Below the pieces are notes generated by a model. That model worked only from the letters and a program-made list of their open reading frames with translations. It was not told the DNA's origin and searched no databases. Both the position numbers and the translations under genes were made by a program. 23,198 nt of DNA from Bacteroidales bacterium. GTDB taxonomy: Bacteria > Bacteroidota > Bacteroidia > Bacteroidales > UBA932. The stretch covers positions 1 to 23,198 of the forward strand of contig JAFUUB010000035.1 in NCBI GenBank assembly GCA_017483985.1, written 5' to 3'. Position 1 is the first letter of the stretch. Every line of letters starts with the position of its first letter. Of this stretch, positions 6,591-15,044 are shown in pieces.

Positions 6591-7934
6591 GACAGGCTCG
6601 TCTTTCAGTCCTTTCGGCAGGGTGATCGTCACCCTGCCGTTTTTGATGACCGGGCGCACCTTCCTGCCATTGTTCAGGACCGTCACTTTCCCAACAGGGA
6701 CATTGCCGCCTTCCCAGGAAATCGAAGCCGGCAGGCTTTCACCGTCTTTCAGGGCATAGACCGCATACAGGGTCTTGCCGTCCTTGGAGGCACTGAACCA
6801 GAGCTGGCCGTCGTTGTATTTCTCCGTGATCCGGGTTCCGTAAATGGCTTCCCCGTTGCGGCGGAGCCACTCCCCGATCTCCTGCAGGATGACGACCGCC
6901 TTATCCTCGATGATGCCGGAAGGGGTCGGGCCGACGCCCAGGACCAGGGAACCGCCTTTTGCGGTGATCTCCGCCAAGGTGCCGATGACCCGGCGGGCCG
7001 TCTTGAAGCGCGGATTGGGCGTCCAGCCCCAATCCGTACCCAGGGTCATGCAGGATTCCCACGGATGAGCGATCTGGTGGTCCGGAACCTGCTGTTCCGG
7101 CGTCTGGTAGTTTTCATTCGGGCCCTGGATGGTCCGGTCGACCGAAATCAGTCCGGGGCTGACCTTGCGGGCATCCGCCAGGACTTCGTCCAGGCCGACC
7201 TGTCCGCCGGAAATCCAGCCGCCGTCCAGCCAGAAGATATCCAGCTTGCCGTACCGGCCGCCGGTCAGTTCGCGCATCTGGTTCTGGGTAAAGGTCACGT
7301 AGTTCTTCCACCAGTCCGGATGCATGTCGACCTTGTAGTTGATCCCGCGTCCGGGAGTGGCGTAGTACGGATTCCAGAACCATTCGCAGTGCCAGTCCGG
7401 CTTGGAGAAATAGGCACCGATCATGAAGTCCTTCTGGCGGAAGGCATCGAAGACATATTTGGCGACATCCTTGCGCGGGTTGGTCGCGAAGGGTCCCTTC
7501 GCGATGGAGAAGTCGGTGTACTGCGTATCGAACATGAAGAACCAGTCATTGTGCTTCGTGGTGAAGATCATGTATTTCATGCCGGCGTCGCTGAAGACCG
7601 ACGCCCACTGCTCCGGGTTGAAATCCACCGGGTTGAACTCCTTGGAGAGCCCCCAGTACCACTGCTTGTATCCTTCGTAGGTCGAGCCTTCCGGCCGTAC
7701 GATCCAATCTTCGTTGCACAGGTTCCAGGACTCGACGATGCCCGGGACGCTGTACAGGCCCCAGTGCATCAGCACGCCGAATTTCAGGTCCTGCCACTGG
7801 TCGAGTTTCTGCAGGACCGCCGGATCGGTCGGCCACTGATAGCCGTCCGACTGTTCATGTACATAGCTGTTCTGCGCGGACAGGCCGCTAACCGCCAGGC
7901 AAAGTGCCAGCAGGGAGGATACGATCTTTCTCAT
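6570..7934 (-). CDS. GH29 alpha-L-fucosidase, exported
   Basis: 454 residues with a signal peptide (MRKIVSSLLALCLAVSGLSAQ). GH29 enzymes release L-fucose from glycoproteins and oligosaccharides with retention of configuration. Conserved blocks are LKFGVLMHWGLYSVPG near the start, MKYMIFTTKHNDWFFMF, the GKLDIFWLDGGW block with the probable nucleophile Asp237, and AKGGSLVLGVGPTPSG. A short C-terminal beta domain follows. The length is at the low end for the family because there are no extra sugar-binding modules. It is the last gene of a three-gene operon, 4 bases after the M6 protease gene. The acid/base residue and linkage preference cannot be assigned from the sequence. It probably acts in the periplasm or outside the cell. 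Confidence 0.92.
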   Translation of the reverse strand: MRKIVSSLLALCLAVSGLSAQNSYVHEQSDGYQWPTDPAVLQKLDQWQDLKFGVLMHWGLYSVPGIVESWNLCNEDWIVRPEGSTYEGYKQWYWGLSKEFNPVDFNPEQWASVFSDAGMKYMIFTTKHNDWFFMFDTQYTDFSIAKGPFATNPRKDVAKYVFDAFRQKDFMIGAYFSKPDWHCEWFWNPYYATPGRGINYKVDMHPDWWKNYVTFTQNQMRELTGGRYGKLDIFWLDGGWISGGQVGLDEVLADARKVSPGLISVDRTIQGPNENYQTPEQQVPDHQIAHPWESCMTLGTDWGWTPNPRFKTARRVIGTLAEITAKGGSLVLGVGPTPSGIIEDKAVVILQEIGEWLRRNGEAIYGTRITEKYNDGQLWFSASKDGKTLYAVYALKDGESLPASISWEGGNVPVGKVTVLNNGRKVRPVIKNGRVTITLPKGLKDEPVAIKVSL

Positions 7935-7938
7935 AGCG

Positions 7939-9990
7939 TTAGATTACGTTGATTTCAAATTCGACGAATTCGGACGTTCCGTCGGCAAAGGTCAGGGACA
8001 TGGTCACGACATGCTTGCCGCGTTCGTCCAGGGTCACGGAAGCGCCCGTCTCCTGTCCGTCGAACAGCCAGTCGACAGTCTTCGGCTTGCGGGCCGCAGG
8101 GATCGCCTCGCTGACGGTAAGCTGCAGGACATCTCCTTGGTGGAAGACCCGGCCCGCTCCGATCGTCGCGAAGTTGTTGTAGCCGTAGAACTCGATGGTG
8201 TTGTTGTTGGCATTCTCGAGCGTGAAGTTCTTGGTATAGGAGCCGACCTGCGGCGTATAGGTCTCGGTATAGGTCTTGAATCCCTCGCAGGAGACACTGA
8301 CATTCATGGACTTGCCGATGAGACCTTCCTCGATCAGGATCTGGTAGCGTCCGTCACGGCCGGTTACGGACGAATATTGTCCGAACTTGACCGTAGCGTT
8401 ATAGACCGGGTTGCCGGCCTTGTTGGCGACGGTTCCGCTGACGATGCAGGTCTTGTCCAGCTGGATATGGAAACTGACCTTCCCGCCGGAATAGGCGATG
8501 TTGGAGACCTGCTGTCCGGCCTCTTTCTTTTCCCAGTCAATGGGATTGAATGCCTTTTTGTTGGACCCGCCCGGGAAGACCATGTTGCGGGCCGCGGCTC
8601 CGCTGTTCAGTCCGGCGGAAGTGAAGACGTTCTGGTTGGAAGAATTCAGCGAAGAGGCGGGAACGACATAGAAGCAGGGATGGCTGCCATAGGCGTTGAT
8701 GGCGTTGCTGGATTCCCAGTTGTACCACAGGTTGTACGGGGTCGTACCGGAAATGCGGCCGCTCTTGCGGGAACGGTCCAGGTGGTAGACCAGCAGGCCC
8801 GTCGGCAGCGGAGCGTCCCACCGGCTCCCGTCGCGGCACTCATAGATGAAGATTTCTCCGTCCGTCGTGGTCGGGGTATAGTACGCCTTGTCGTTGTGGA
8901 TGGCTTCCAGGGTCTTGTTGCCGGAAGAAGCGATCTCTTCGGGTTCCGCGCACCAGCCCAGCATGCTCCGCTCCATGATGTTGAAATAAGGCGGTCTCGT
9001 ACCGTTCTGGTTGTACGAACCGGAGCACATCGTGGAGAAGGAATAGAGGGCGCCGGAACTGCCATGCGAGGAATAGTCGGTGTCATAGAAATCCGGGAGG
9101 CCCAGGGAATGGCCGAATTCGTGGCAGGTCGTACCGATGCCGCACATGTTCGAACCGTAGGATCCCTTCAGCTCGGAGGTGCAGAAATAGCGTCCGAGCC
9201 GCTTGCCGTCATAACGCTGGTTGACACCGGCATAGGAGAAATACCACTGGTGCGGCCAGATGGTGTCGCCGCCGCCGCCCTCGGCCGTATTGTGACCGGC
9301 ATAATAGAACAGCATCATATCGACATAGCCGTCGTTGTCATAGTCATAATCCCCGAAATCGATCTGGGAATCCAACAGGTCGATGGCTTTCTTGAAAGCG
9401 ACGGCAGCCTGGTAGGAACCGGTTTCATCACCGTACAGGGAATGGTTGTCGGAAATCTCGACCGGGCCGTAAACATCGAAGACGGGATCGAACTTGCCGT
9501 TGGAATTGTCCCTGTAGAAATCGTTCACGGATCCCAGCGCCCCGTTGGCGTTGTACCCGTTTTTGTTCAGCAGGTCCTCGAAGGCGGATTTCGGGTTGTT
9601 GATGACGAATTTCAAATCCTTGAATTCGACCAGGACGACCGGGATATGCCGGGTGCCTTCGGTCATGGAAGCCCGGTTCGGGGAACGGAGCGCCTGGGCA
9701 CGCAGGTTATCGGCCATGGCCCGCATCCGTTCGCCCTCTACCCGGCGGGCAGCCAGGTAGGTCTGGGGACTGGCCACGCGGCGGTAGTATCCATCCGCTT
9801 CCAGGGCCATCACCTGGCCCGAAGAGGCCTCCGTCGCCCAACCGAACCACTCGTCACCGTGCATCTGCAGCGTGACGACGGTACCGTCGGGCTGGGTATA
9901 TTTGAACGGCCGGGGATCCGCCGGAATGGCCATCGCCATGTAAGACAGGCTCAACAAGCTGATTGTCAGGAAAGTTGCTATCTTCTTCAT
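7939..9990 (-). CDS. Secreted M6-family zinc metalloprotease
   Basis: 683 residues with a signal peptide (cleavage near MAMA at ~21). It belongs to peptidase family M6 (immune-inhibitor-A type). Residues ~25-110 are a propeptide-like region (TLQMHGDEWFGWATEASSG), then RHIPVVLVEFKD opens the protease domain. The zinc motif is HEFGHSLGLPD, with His290, Glu291, His294 and probably Asp300. A YSFSTMCSGSYN segment is the likely Met-turn region. YDYDNDGYVDMM looks like a calcium-binding loop. Residues ~512-590 form a carboxypeptidase-regulatory-like beta-sandwich (SGTVANKAGNPVYNATVKFG), followed by a C-terminal beta domain. It sits between a BACON lipoprotein (6 bases upstream) and a fucosidase (4 bases downstream). 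A role in cutting fucosylated glycoproteins is an inference from context. Confidence 0.9.
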   Translation of the reverse strand: MKKIATFLTISLLSLSYMAMAIPADPRPFKYTQPDGTVVTLQMHGDEWFGWATEASSGQVMALEADGYYRRVASPQTYLAARRVEGERMRAMADNLRAQALRSPNRASMTEGTRHIPVVLVEFKDLKFVINNPKSAFEDLLNKNGYNANGALGSVNDFYRDNSNGKFDPVFDVYGPVEISDNHSLYGDETGSYQAAVAFKKAIDLLDSQIDFGDYDYDNDGYVDMMLFYYAGHNTAEGGGGDTIWPHQWYFSYAGVNQRYDGKRLGRYFCTSELKGSYGSNMCGIGTTCHEFGHSLGLPDFYDTDYSSHGSSGALYSFSTMCSGSYNQNGTRPPYFNIMERSMLGWCAEPEEIASSGNKTLEAIHNDKAYYTPTTTDGEIFIYECRDGSRWDAPLPTGLLVYHLDRSRKSGRISGTTPYNLWYNWESSNAINAYGSHPCFYVVPASSLNSSNQNVFTSAGLNSGAAARNMVFPGGSNKKAFNPIDWEKKEAGQQVSNIAYSGGKVSFHIQLDKTCIVSGTVANKAGNPVYNATVKFGQYSSVTGRDGRYQILIEEGLIGKSMNVSVSCEGFKTYTETYTPQVGSYTKNFTLENANNNTIEFYGYNNFATIGAGRVFHQGDVLQLTVSEAIPAARKPKTVDWLFDGQETGASVTLDERGKHVVTMSLTFADGTSEFVEFEINVI

Positions 9991-9996
9991 GCCTCG

Positions 9997-11295
9997 TTAC
10001 TTTTTAATGATGAAACCAGGACCGTCCTCCTGACGGAACCAGACCAGGCCCTGTTCTTCCTTGCTGTCCGGATCGCCGGTCTTGAAGACCTTTGCCGCGA
10101 TGCTTTCCTGGATCAGGGTCTTGCCGCTCTGGAAATAGGAGAAGGCGATCGTGCATTCATCGCCCACGGCGATGTCGACGGGGATGCCGCCCATCGTGAT
10201 GACGGAGACATCGTCCGCATTGACGATCCGGACGGAGACCGTTTTCCCGTCAGCGGAATACAGGCGGCTGAGCAGGTCCGTCCCGGGCCGGTACAGCCAA
10301 TTCTCTCCCTGCACGTCATAGGCGCCGACCGTATAGATCCGCGTCAGCGGATCGATGCCTTTCTGGCTGACGGAAACCGTGTCCGTCAGTTCTCCAACGG
10401 TGAAAATGATATCCGCCGTCCGGGTGTAGGTACGGTCGTTCTGGGAAACGGAGAACGTATGGGTATGTTCATCCACAGCCTTGGTTGACAGGTGTTTCAG
10501 CCAAAGACCGGGGGTTTCGGCACTGTTCTGGGGAAGGTGGAGGTCGACCTTGACCTCCGGCCGGCCGACGTTGTTCCGGGTATGGATCTCCAGGGTACCG
10601 CCCGCCTGGTCATATTTATACGTACGCTGGGCATCGGACTCCAGGAAATTGGTCTGGCCCTGGTTCACGGGAACGGTAAGCGTCTTGCCGCCGATCGTGA
10701 AACGGATGGAAGCATCCCGGGAACCCTTTTCCAGGAAATCCTTCGTCGAAGAGACGGTGATCTCGTGCGAGCCGCTGCCGCCCGAAGTGGGCGTAACCGT
10801 CAGCCAGTCGCCACCTCCGTCGACCGATGCGGTCCAGGAGGACTGCGTCGTCAGGGTGAGGGTCTTGGAGCCGATTCCGTCCAGGTGGATGGATTTGTCA
10901 CTGAGCACGGAAGAAATCCCCTTCTGGGTGAAACGGCCGATACTCGAAAGGCTGCCGGCCTTGACGGTGACCTCGGCCTTGCGGGTCTCGTCTGTGTCGT
11001 TGATGTCCAGGCTGAGGTGGATTACCCCGCCGTCTTCGGACTTGTCCGTAGACGTGATCCTGGCCCAGGTGACTTCCTTGGGAAGCTCGGCGGTCCACTG
11101 GCCGTCACATTTGACCGTGGCATCCAGGGTCGTGACATCGGCGTTGACCGTATTATTGATAATTTTTACACTCAGATTCGTAGCCTTGGACCCGGAAGGG
11201 TCGCTGCCGGAGGCACCGTTCTTACAGGCAGCTGCAGAGACGAGCAGGGCTGCAAGCATCAGGCACCGGGAAAGAACACCAAATTGATAGCGCAT
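9997..11295 (-). CDS. BACON-domain lipoprotein
   Basis: 432 residues. The signal LSRCLMLAALLVSAAAC ends at Cys24, the likely lipidation site, though the lipobox is weak (AAAC). Three beta-sandwich repeats follow. The second (residues ~130-215) has the BACON signature of a Trp after a short strand (TLTTQSSWTASVDGGGDWLT) and the TPTSGGSG turn; the first (~38-128) and third (~215-315) are variants ending in QKGI or similar. BACON domains occur in Bacteroidetes surface proteins and are proposed to bind carbohydrate or mucin. The C-terminal ~115 residues form a separate unrecognised domain. I start it at the ATG at 11295; an in-frame TTG lies 6 bases earlier. First gene of the operon with the M6 protease and fucosidase. 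Confidence 0.82.
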   Translation of the reverse strand: MRYQFGVLSRCLMLAALLVSAAACKNGASGSDPSGSKATNLSVKIINNTVNADVTTLDATVKCDGQWTAELPKEVTWARITSTDKSEDGGVIHLSLDINDTDETRKAEVTVKAGSLSSIGRFTQKGISSVLSDKSIHLDGIGSKTLTLTTQSSWTASVDGGGDWLTVTPTSGGSGSHEITVSSTKDFLEKGSRDASIRFTIGGKTLTVPVNQGQTNFLESDAQRTYKYDQAGGTLEIHTRNNVGRPEVKVDLHLPQNSAETPGLWLKHLSTKAVDEHTHTFSVSQNDRTYTRTADIIFTVGELTDTVSVSQKGIDPLTRIYTVGAYDVQGENWLYRPGTDLLSRLYSADGKTVSVRIVNADDVSVITMGGIPVDIAVGDECTIAFSYFQSGKTLIQESIAAKVFKTGDPDSKEEQGLVWFRQEDGPGFIIKK

Positions 11296-11341
11296 GTGCA
11301 AAGAATCGAAATTCGACAGTAATTTGTTTTGTTATATCATA

Positions 11342-11349
11342 CAAATATA
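11342..11349 (-). promoter_or_regulatory. -7 box of the BACON/M6/fucosidase operon
   Basis: The minus strand reads TATATTTG, a full TAnnTTTG match, about 46 bases before the ATG at 11295. The leader is AT-rich. The rest of the 90-base gap holds no other gene. Confidence 0.65.
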
Positions 11350-11385
11350 GGGATAATTTTCCAAAACCCATGCCGACGGTCCGGT

Positions 11386-12102
11386 TTATACCTCTTTTGG
11401 CAGCAATAACGGCAGAATCCGCCGGATTTCCGAGACCCGCAGCAGCCGTTCGTGATCGAATTCCTCGGTCTTTTCCAATTCCCAAAGGACATGGAACGGG
11501 ATATGGATTCCCCACCCGCCCAGTTCCAGGACAGGCTGGATATCAGACTTGAACGAGTTCCCCACCGCCAGGAAATGTTCCGGCTCCACTTCCAGTTCTT
11601 TCATCAGGCGCCGGTATTCCCGGGACGATTTGTTCGAGACGACGGCGACGCGGTCGAAGAAGGGTTCCAGGCCGGAGCGCATCACCTTGTGCTCCTGATC
11701 CAGCAAGTCCCCTTTCGTCAGCAGCACCATCCGGTACCGGCCGCTGTCGTGGAGTTCGCGGAGCGTGTCGAGTACGCCGGGCATCGGAGCCGCCGGGTTG
11801 TGGAGCAACTGCCGGCCGATTTTCAGGATCTGCTGCGTCTGCGCTGCAGAGAGCCGGCCGCCGGTAACCTGGATCGCCGTTTCAATCAGGCTGAGGGTGA
11901 AAGCCTTGGCCCCATAGCCCAGGTCTTCCATGTTCGCCACTTCCACGGCATACAGGGCGGCGGAAAGCGAAGCCAGGTCCCCATATTCGTGCAGCACTTC
12001 CGCCCACTTGCGTTCCGCCTCGCGGAAAAGCGGTTCGTTTTCCCACAAGGTATCGTCGGCGTCGAAGACGACGACCCGGATCTGTTCCCAAAGTGCCTGC
12101 AT
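11386..12102 (-). CDS. HAD-superfamily hydrolase (probable phosphatase)
   Basis: 238 residues, cytoplasmic. The HAD motifs are complete: motif I FDADDT (Asp14, Asp16), motif II VLLTKGD, motif III lysine in VVSNKSSREYRRL and motif IV VGNSFKSDIQP. A helical cap (residues ~20-105) lies between motifs I and II, as in C1-type phosphatases. Family members dephosphorylate small metabolites; the substrate is not evident. The frame stays open far upstream, but that part is antisense to the PrsW gene; the ATG at 12102 begins just before motif I, as is usual. It is divergent from the PrsW gene with 69 bases between starts. No convincing -7 box was found for it. Confidence 0.87.
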   Translation of the reverse strand: MQALWEQIRVVVFDADDTLWENEPLFREAERKWAEVLHEYGDLASLSAALYAVEVANMEDLGYGAKAFTLSLIETAIQVTGGRLSAAQTQQILKIGRQLLHNPAAPMPGVLDTLRELHDSGRYRMVLLTKGDLLDQEHKVMRSGLEPFFDRVAVVSNKSSREYRRLMKELEVEPEHFLAVGNSFKSDIQPVLELGGWGIHIPFHVLWELEKTEEFDHERLLRVSEIRRILPLLLPKEV

Positions 12103-12146
12103 ACGCGGATTTCCGTGCAATTTATGAAAAATTTCCCCGATTTCGC

Positions 12147-12154
12147 TATATTTG
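12147..12154 (+). promoter_or_regulatory. -7 box of the PrsW-like gene
   Basis: TATATTTG, a full consensus match, 17 bases before the ATG at 12172. A short leader of this kind recurs in this window and rules out in-frame starts further upstream, including the ATG at 12124. Confidence 0.65.
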
Positions 12155-12171
12155 TCGAAAAACCGATCCTT

Positions 12172-12924
12172 ATGATGACCATCTTCCTGGCAGCCCTGCT
12201 GCCCGCCCTGATCCTGATGTGGTATGTCTACAAGAAAGACCTCGAACCGGAACCGGTAGGCCTGGTCGTCAGGGGATTCATCTACGGCGCCATCGCCACC
12301 TTCGTCTCCACCCTGATCTCCGGGCCGCTGATGAACCTGGGGCTCTATACGAACAACCCCACCAACCTGCTGGAATGCATCAAGGTCTCCTTCCTGGGAG
12401 CCGCCATTCCGGAAGAATGCGCCAAACTCTTCATGCTGTGGCTGTTGCTGCGGAATTGCAAGGAGTTTGACGAGCGGTATGACGGCATCGTCTATGCGGT
12501 GGCCGTCGGCCTGGGGTTCGCTTCGCTGGAGAACCTGATGTACGTCATCTCTTCGGGTGCAGACTGGTTCCATGTCAGCGTCAGCCGCGCCCTGCTGGCC
12601 GTTCCCGGCCATTTCGCCTTCGCCGTCGCCATGGGCTATTATTACTCCATGAACCATTTCTACGGGGAATCCGCCCCGGCCGGAACGCGGGCCAACATCC
12701 TGGTCGTCCCGGTCCTGCTGCACGGCGTCTATGACACGCTCGCTTTCTGGAGCGGCGTCAACGAATACATTTCCGGCCTGATCACCATCGGCCTGCTGTA
12801 CTTCTGCTTCCGCCTGTTCAAGGCGACTCGCGCCCGCATCCAGGCTGAAGCCACCACCAACAACGACCGCTACAAGATCCTCCGCGATTCCGACTCCCGC
12901 GACAACCGTCCGGACGAACAATGA
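12172..12924 (+). CDS. PrsW-family intramembrane metalloprotease
   Basis: 250 residues with about eight membrane segments. It has the signature positions of the PrsW/CAAX-protease-related clan: PEECAK (Glu81, Glu82, Lys85), FASLEN (Glu120, Asn121), PGHFAFAVAMGYYYSM (His147) and LLHGVYD (His184, Asp188). In Bacillus subtilis PrsW makes the first cut in the anti-sigma factor RsiW; in Bacteroidetes the substrate is unknown. The N-terminus LAALLPALILMWYVYKKDLEPEP matches the family opening. The C-terminal 40 residues are charged and cytoplasmic. There is no anti-sigma or sigma factor gene nearby. A second ATG three bases downstream is an equally possible start. The 27-bp inverted repeat begins 16 bases past its stop. 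Confidence 0.85.
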   Translation: MMTIFLAALLPALILMWYVYKKDLEPEPVGLVVRGFIYGAIATFVSTLISGPLMNLGLYTNNPTNLLECIKVSFLGAAIPEECAKLFMLWLLLRNCKEFDERYDGIVYAVAVGLGFASLENLMYVISSGADWFHVSVSRALLAVPGHFAFAVAMGYYYSMNHFYGESAPAGTRANILVVPVLLHGVYDTLAFWSGVNEYISGLITIGLLYFCFRLFKATRARIQAEATTNNDRYKILRDSDSRDNRPDEQ

Positions 12925-12940
12925 CATTTCCCGCCACACT

Positions 12941-13069
12941 GCGGAGCAGAGACAACGGTCGCACAGGTGTGGCCGCCCGCAGCCTCATGAGCGGGTGGAC
13001 CGAGCTATGCGAGGGACGGGACGAAGGCCCATCGGGCCGGAGCCTGTGCGACCGTTGTCTCTGCTCCGC
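12941..13069. repeat. Perfect 27-bp inverted repeat with a 75-base structured core
   Basis: The arms (12941-12967 and 13043-13069) are exact reverse complements over 27 bases; they begin GCGGAGCAGAGACAACGG and end TCGCACAGG. The 75-base core holds two further hairpins: CCGCCCGC/GCGGGTGG (12973-12980 with 12991-12998, one G-T wobble, 10-base loop) and GGCCC-ATC-GGGCC (13026-13038), joined by a purine-rich linker. It fills the gap between the convergent PrsW and ABC transporter genes, ending 8 bases before the latter's stop codon. It could be a bidirectional terminator, a non-autonomous repeat of REP/MITE type, or a structured RNA. No open frame, T-run or clear target-site duplication is visible, and I saw no second copy in the window. 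Confidence 0.8.
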
Positions 13070-13077
13070 GCAGGACG

Positions 13078-15042
13078 TTATCCGGTGATCTGGTTGCCGG
13101 TATAGAGCTGGTAGTATTTGCCTTTCAGGTCGAGCAGTTCCTGGTGCTTGCCGCGTTCGATGATGCGGCCTTTCTCCAGGACCATGATATAATCCGCATT
13201 CTGGACCGTAGACAGCCGGTGCGCGATGACGAACGTCGTCCGCCCCTTCATCAGGCTGTCCATGCCCGCCTGGATCAGCCGCTCGGTGCGCGTATCGATC
13301 GAGGAGGTCGCCTCATCCAGGATCAGCACCGGCGGATTCGCCACGGCCGCCCGGGCGATCGCCAGCAACTGACGCTCTCCCTGGCTGAGATTGCCGCCAT
13401 CCGCCGCCAGCACCGTATCATAGCCTTCCGGCAGACGCCGGATGAATGAATCCGCATACACCAGACGGGCCGCCTCCCGGCATTCTTCATCCGTCGCCTC
13501 CAGGCGCCCGTATCGGATGTTCTCCAGCACCGTCCCGCCGAACAGGTGCGTCTCCTGCAAGACGATACCGAGACTCCGGCGCAAGGACTCCTTGCCGATG
13601 TCCGACACGTTGAACCCGTCGTACGTGATCGTCCCGTCCTGGATCTCATAGAACCGGTTGATCAGGTTTGTGATCGTCGTCTTACCGGCACCGGTGCCGC
13701 CGACAAAGGCGATCTTCTGGCCCGGATACGCCGTCAGGGTAATATCGAAAAGAACCTGTTTCTCAGGAACATAACTAAAGTCGACCGTATCCAGGGAGAC
13801 CAGGCCTTCCAGCTTGTGAAGGTGGCCTTCCGGCGTCTTCCACGCCCACTGGCCGGTCCGCTCCGGCACCTCGGTCATCGACGCATCCACGTTCACCAGG
13901 GAAACCTTGCCGGCATCCGGCTCGGACGGCTCATCCAGCAGGGCATACACCCGGTCCGTACCGGCCGAGGCCATGACGATGCTGTTGATCTCATTGGAGA
14001 TCTGCGACACCGGCCGGGTGAAATTCCGCTGCAGCGTCAGGAAAGACACGATCGTTCCCAGGGTCATCGCCGCCCCGTCCAGGCCGCACAGCCACCAGCC
14101 CTGCCAGCCTCCCAGGGCGATCAGCGCCCCGATGACCGCCAGCAGGACATACCCGAACTCCGCCAGGTTGCCGTTGACCGGCATGATGATGTTGCCGATC
14201 TTGTTGGCATTGTACACGCTCGCGCGAAGCTGCTCATTGATCACGGAAAACGCCTCCAGGGCTTTCTCTTCATGGCAATACACTTTCACGACCTTTTGTC
14301 CGGAGACCATCTCTTCGATGAAGCCGTTGACGATGCCCAGGTTCTTCTGCCGCTGGGTGAAATACTTGCGGGACAGCTTGCCCAGATAGGTCGTGACCCG
14401 GAACATCGTAAAGGCGATGACCATCGACACCAGCGTCAGCGGCAGGCTCAGCACCAGCATGCTGACGAAGGTCGCCGTGATCGTGATCAGCGACTGGAAC
14501 AGGCGCGGGACGCTGCTGCCGATCACCTGGCGGAGCGTATCGATGTCATTGGTATAGACCGACATGATATCCCCGTGGGAATGCGAATCGAAATACTTCA
14601 GCGGAAGGGTCTCCATGTGGTTGAACACCGACTCGCGGAGCTTGCGCATCGTCCCCTGTCCGACAAAGATCATGATCATGTTGTAGGCATACCCCGCCAC
14701 GATGCCGGTCAGCAGGATCGCCGCCAGCTTCACCAGGGCGATGGCCAGCGGGCGATAGTCCGGACCGACGCCGATATCGCCGAAAAGGCCGGAAGCCGCC
14801 GGCGCCGACAGCATGGGCATGATATAATCGTCGATCAGCGTCCGCGTGAACAGCGAAGAGGCCAGCGACGTCAGCGACGAAATCAGGATGCAGACCAGCA
14901 CGACGAGGATCTGCACCTTGTAGTTGGCGAAAATGAATCTGAACAGCCGGCGCACCGTTCCGATGTTCCGCAAATCCTTGAGGGTGGCACCGCCCCGCGG
15001 TCCCCTGTCCCCTCCTCTGTTGTTTCCGAATCCAGGCGGCAT
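13078..15042 (-). CDS. ABC exporter half-transporter, catalytic-site subunit
   Basis: 654 residues. After a glycine/arginine-rich N-terminus come six membrane helices (residues ~30-340) and a nucleotide-binding domain with Walker A GGTGAGKTT, signature NLSQGERQLLAIARA, Walker B LILDEATSSID with the catalytic Glu577, and switch His608 in VIAHRLSTVQ. It pairs with the gene 2 bases upstream in a type-IV (multidrug/lipid) exporter. The signature reads LSQGE instead of LSGGQ, which matches the defective signature of the consensus-Walker partner in TM287/288-type heterodimers. Walker motifs here are intact, so this subunit supplies the catalytic Walker residues of the working ATP site. The substrate is unknown; drug, peptide or lipid are all possible. 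Confidence 0.92.
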   Translation of the reverse strand: MPPGFGNNRGGDRGPRGGATLKDLRNIGTVRRLFRFIFANYKVQILVVLVCILISSLTSLASSLFTRTLIDDYIMPMLSAPAASGLFGDIGVGPDYRPLAIALVKLAAILLTGIVAGYAYNMIMIFVGQGTMRKLRESVFNHMETLPLKYFDSHSHGDIMSVYTNDIDTLRQVIGSSVPRLFQSLITITATFVSMLVLSLPLTLVSMVIAFTMFRVTTYLGKLSRKYFTQRQKNLGIVNGFIEEMVSGQKVVKVYCHEEKALEAFSVINEQLRASVYNANKIGNIIMPVNGNLAEFGYVLLAVIGALIALGGWQGWWLCGLDGAAMTLGTIVSFLTLQRNFTRPVSQISNEINSIVMASAGTDRVYALLDEPSEPDAGKVSLVNVDASMTEVPERTGQWAWKTPEGHLHKLEGLVSLDTVDFSYVPEKQVLFDITLTAYPGQKIAFVGGTGAGKTTITNLINRFYEIQDGTITYDGFNVSDIGKESLRRSLGIVLQETHLFGGTVLENIRYGRLEATDEECREAARLVYADSFIRRLPEGYDTVLAADGGNLSQGERQLLAIARAAVANPPVLILDEATSSIDTRTERLIQAGMDSLMKGRTTFVIAHRLSTVQNADYIMVLEKGRIIERGKHQELLDLKGKYYQLYTGNQITG

Positions 15043-15044
15043 GG

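Noticed and set aside
8011..10488. A 825-codon open frame on the plus strand across the M6 protease gene
   Set aside because: It is antisense to a protease with signal peptide and intact zinc motif. Its translation has no recognisable domain and the composition expected from reading GC-biased codons backwards.
11452..12171. N-terminal extension of the PrsW frame
   Set aside because: It is antisense to the HAD gene and lies upstream of the -7 box at 12147. The ATG at 12124 also precedes the box and would not be in the transcript.
12103..12939. Extension of the HAD hydrolase frame upstream to 12939
   Set aside because: The extra 279 codons are antisense to the PrsW gene. The HAD domain begins at the ATG at 12102, and the extension has low-complexity, charged composition.
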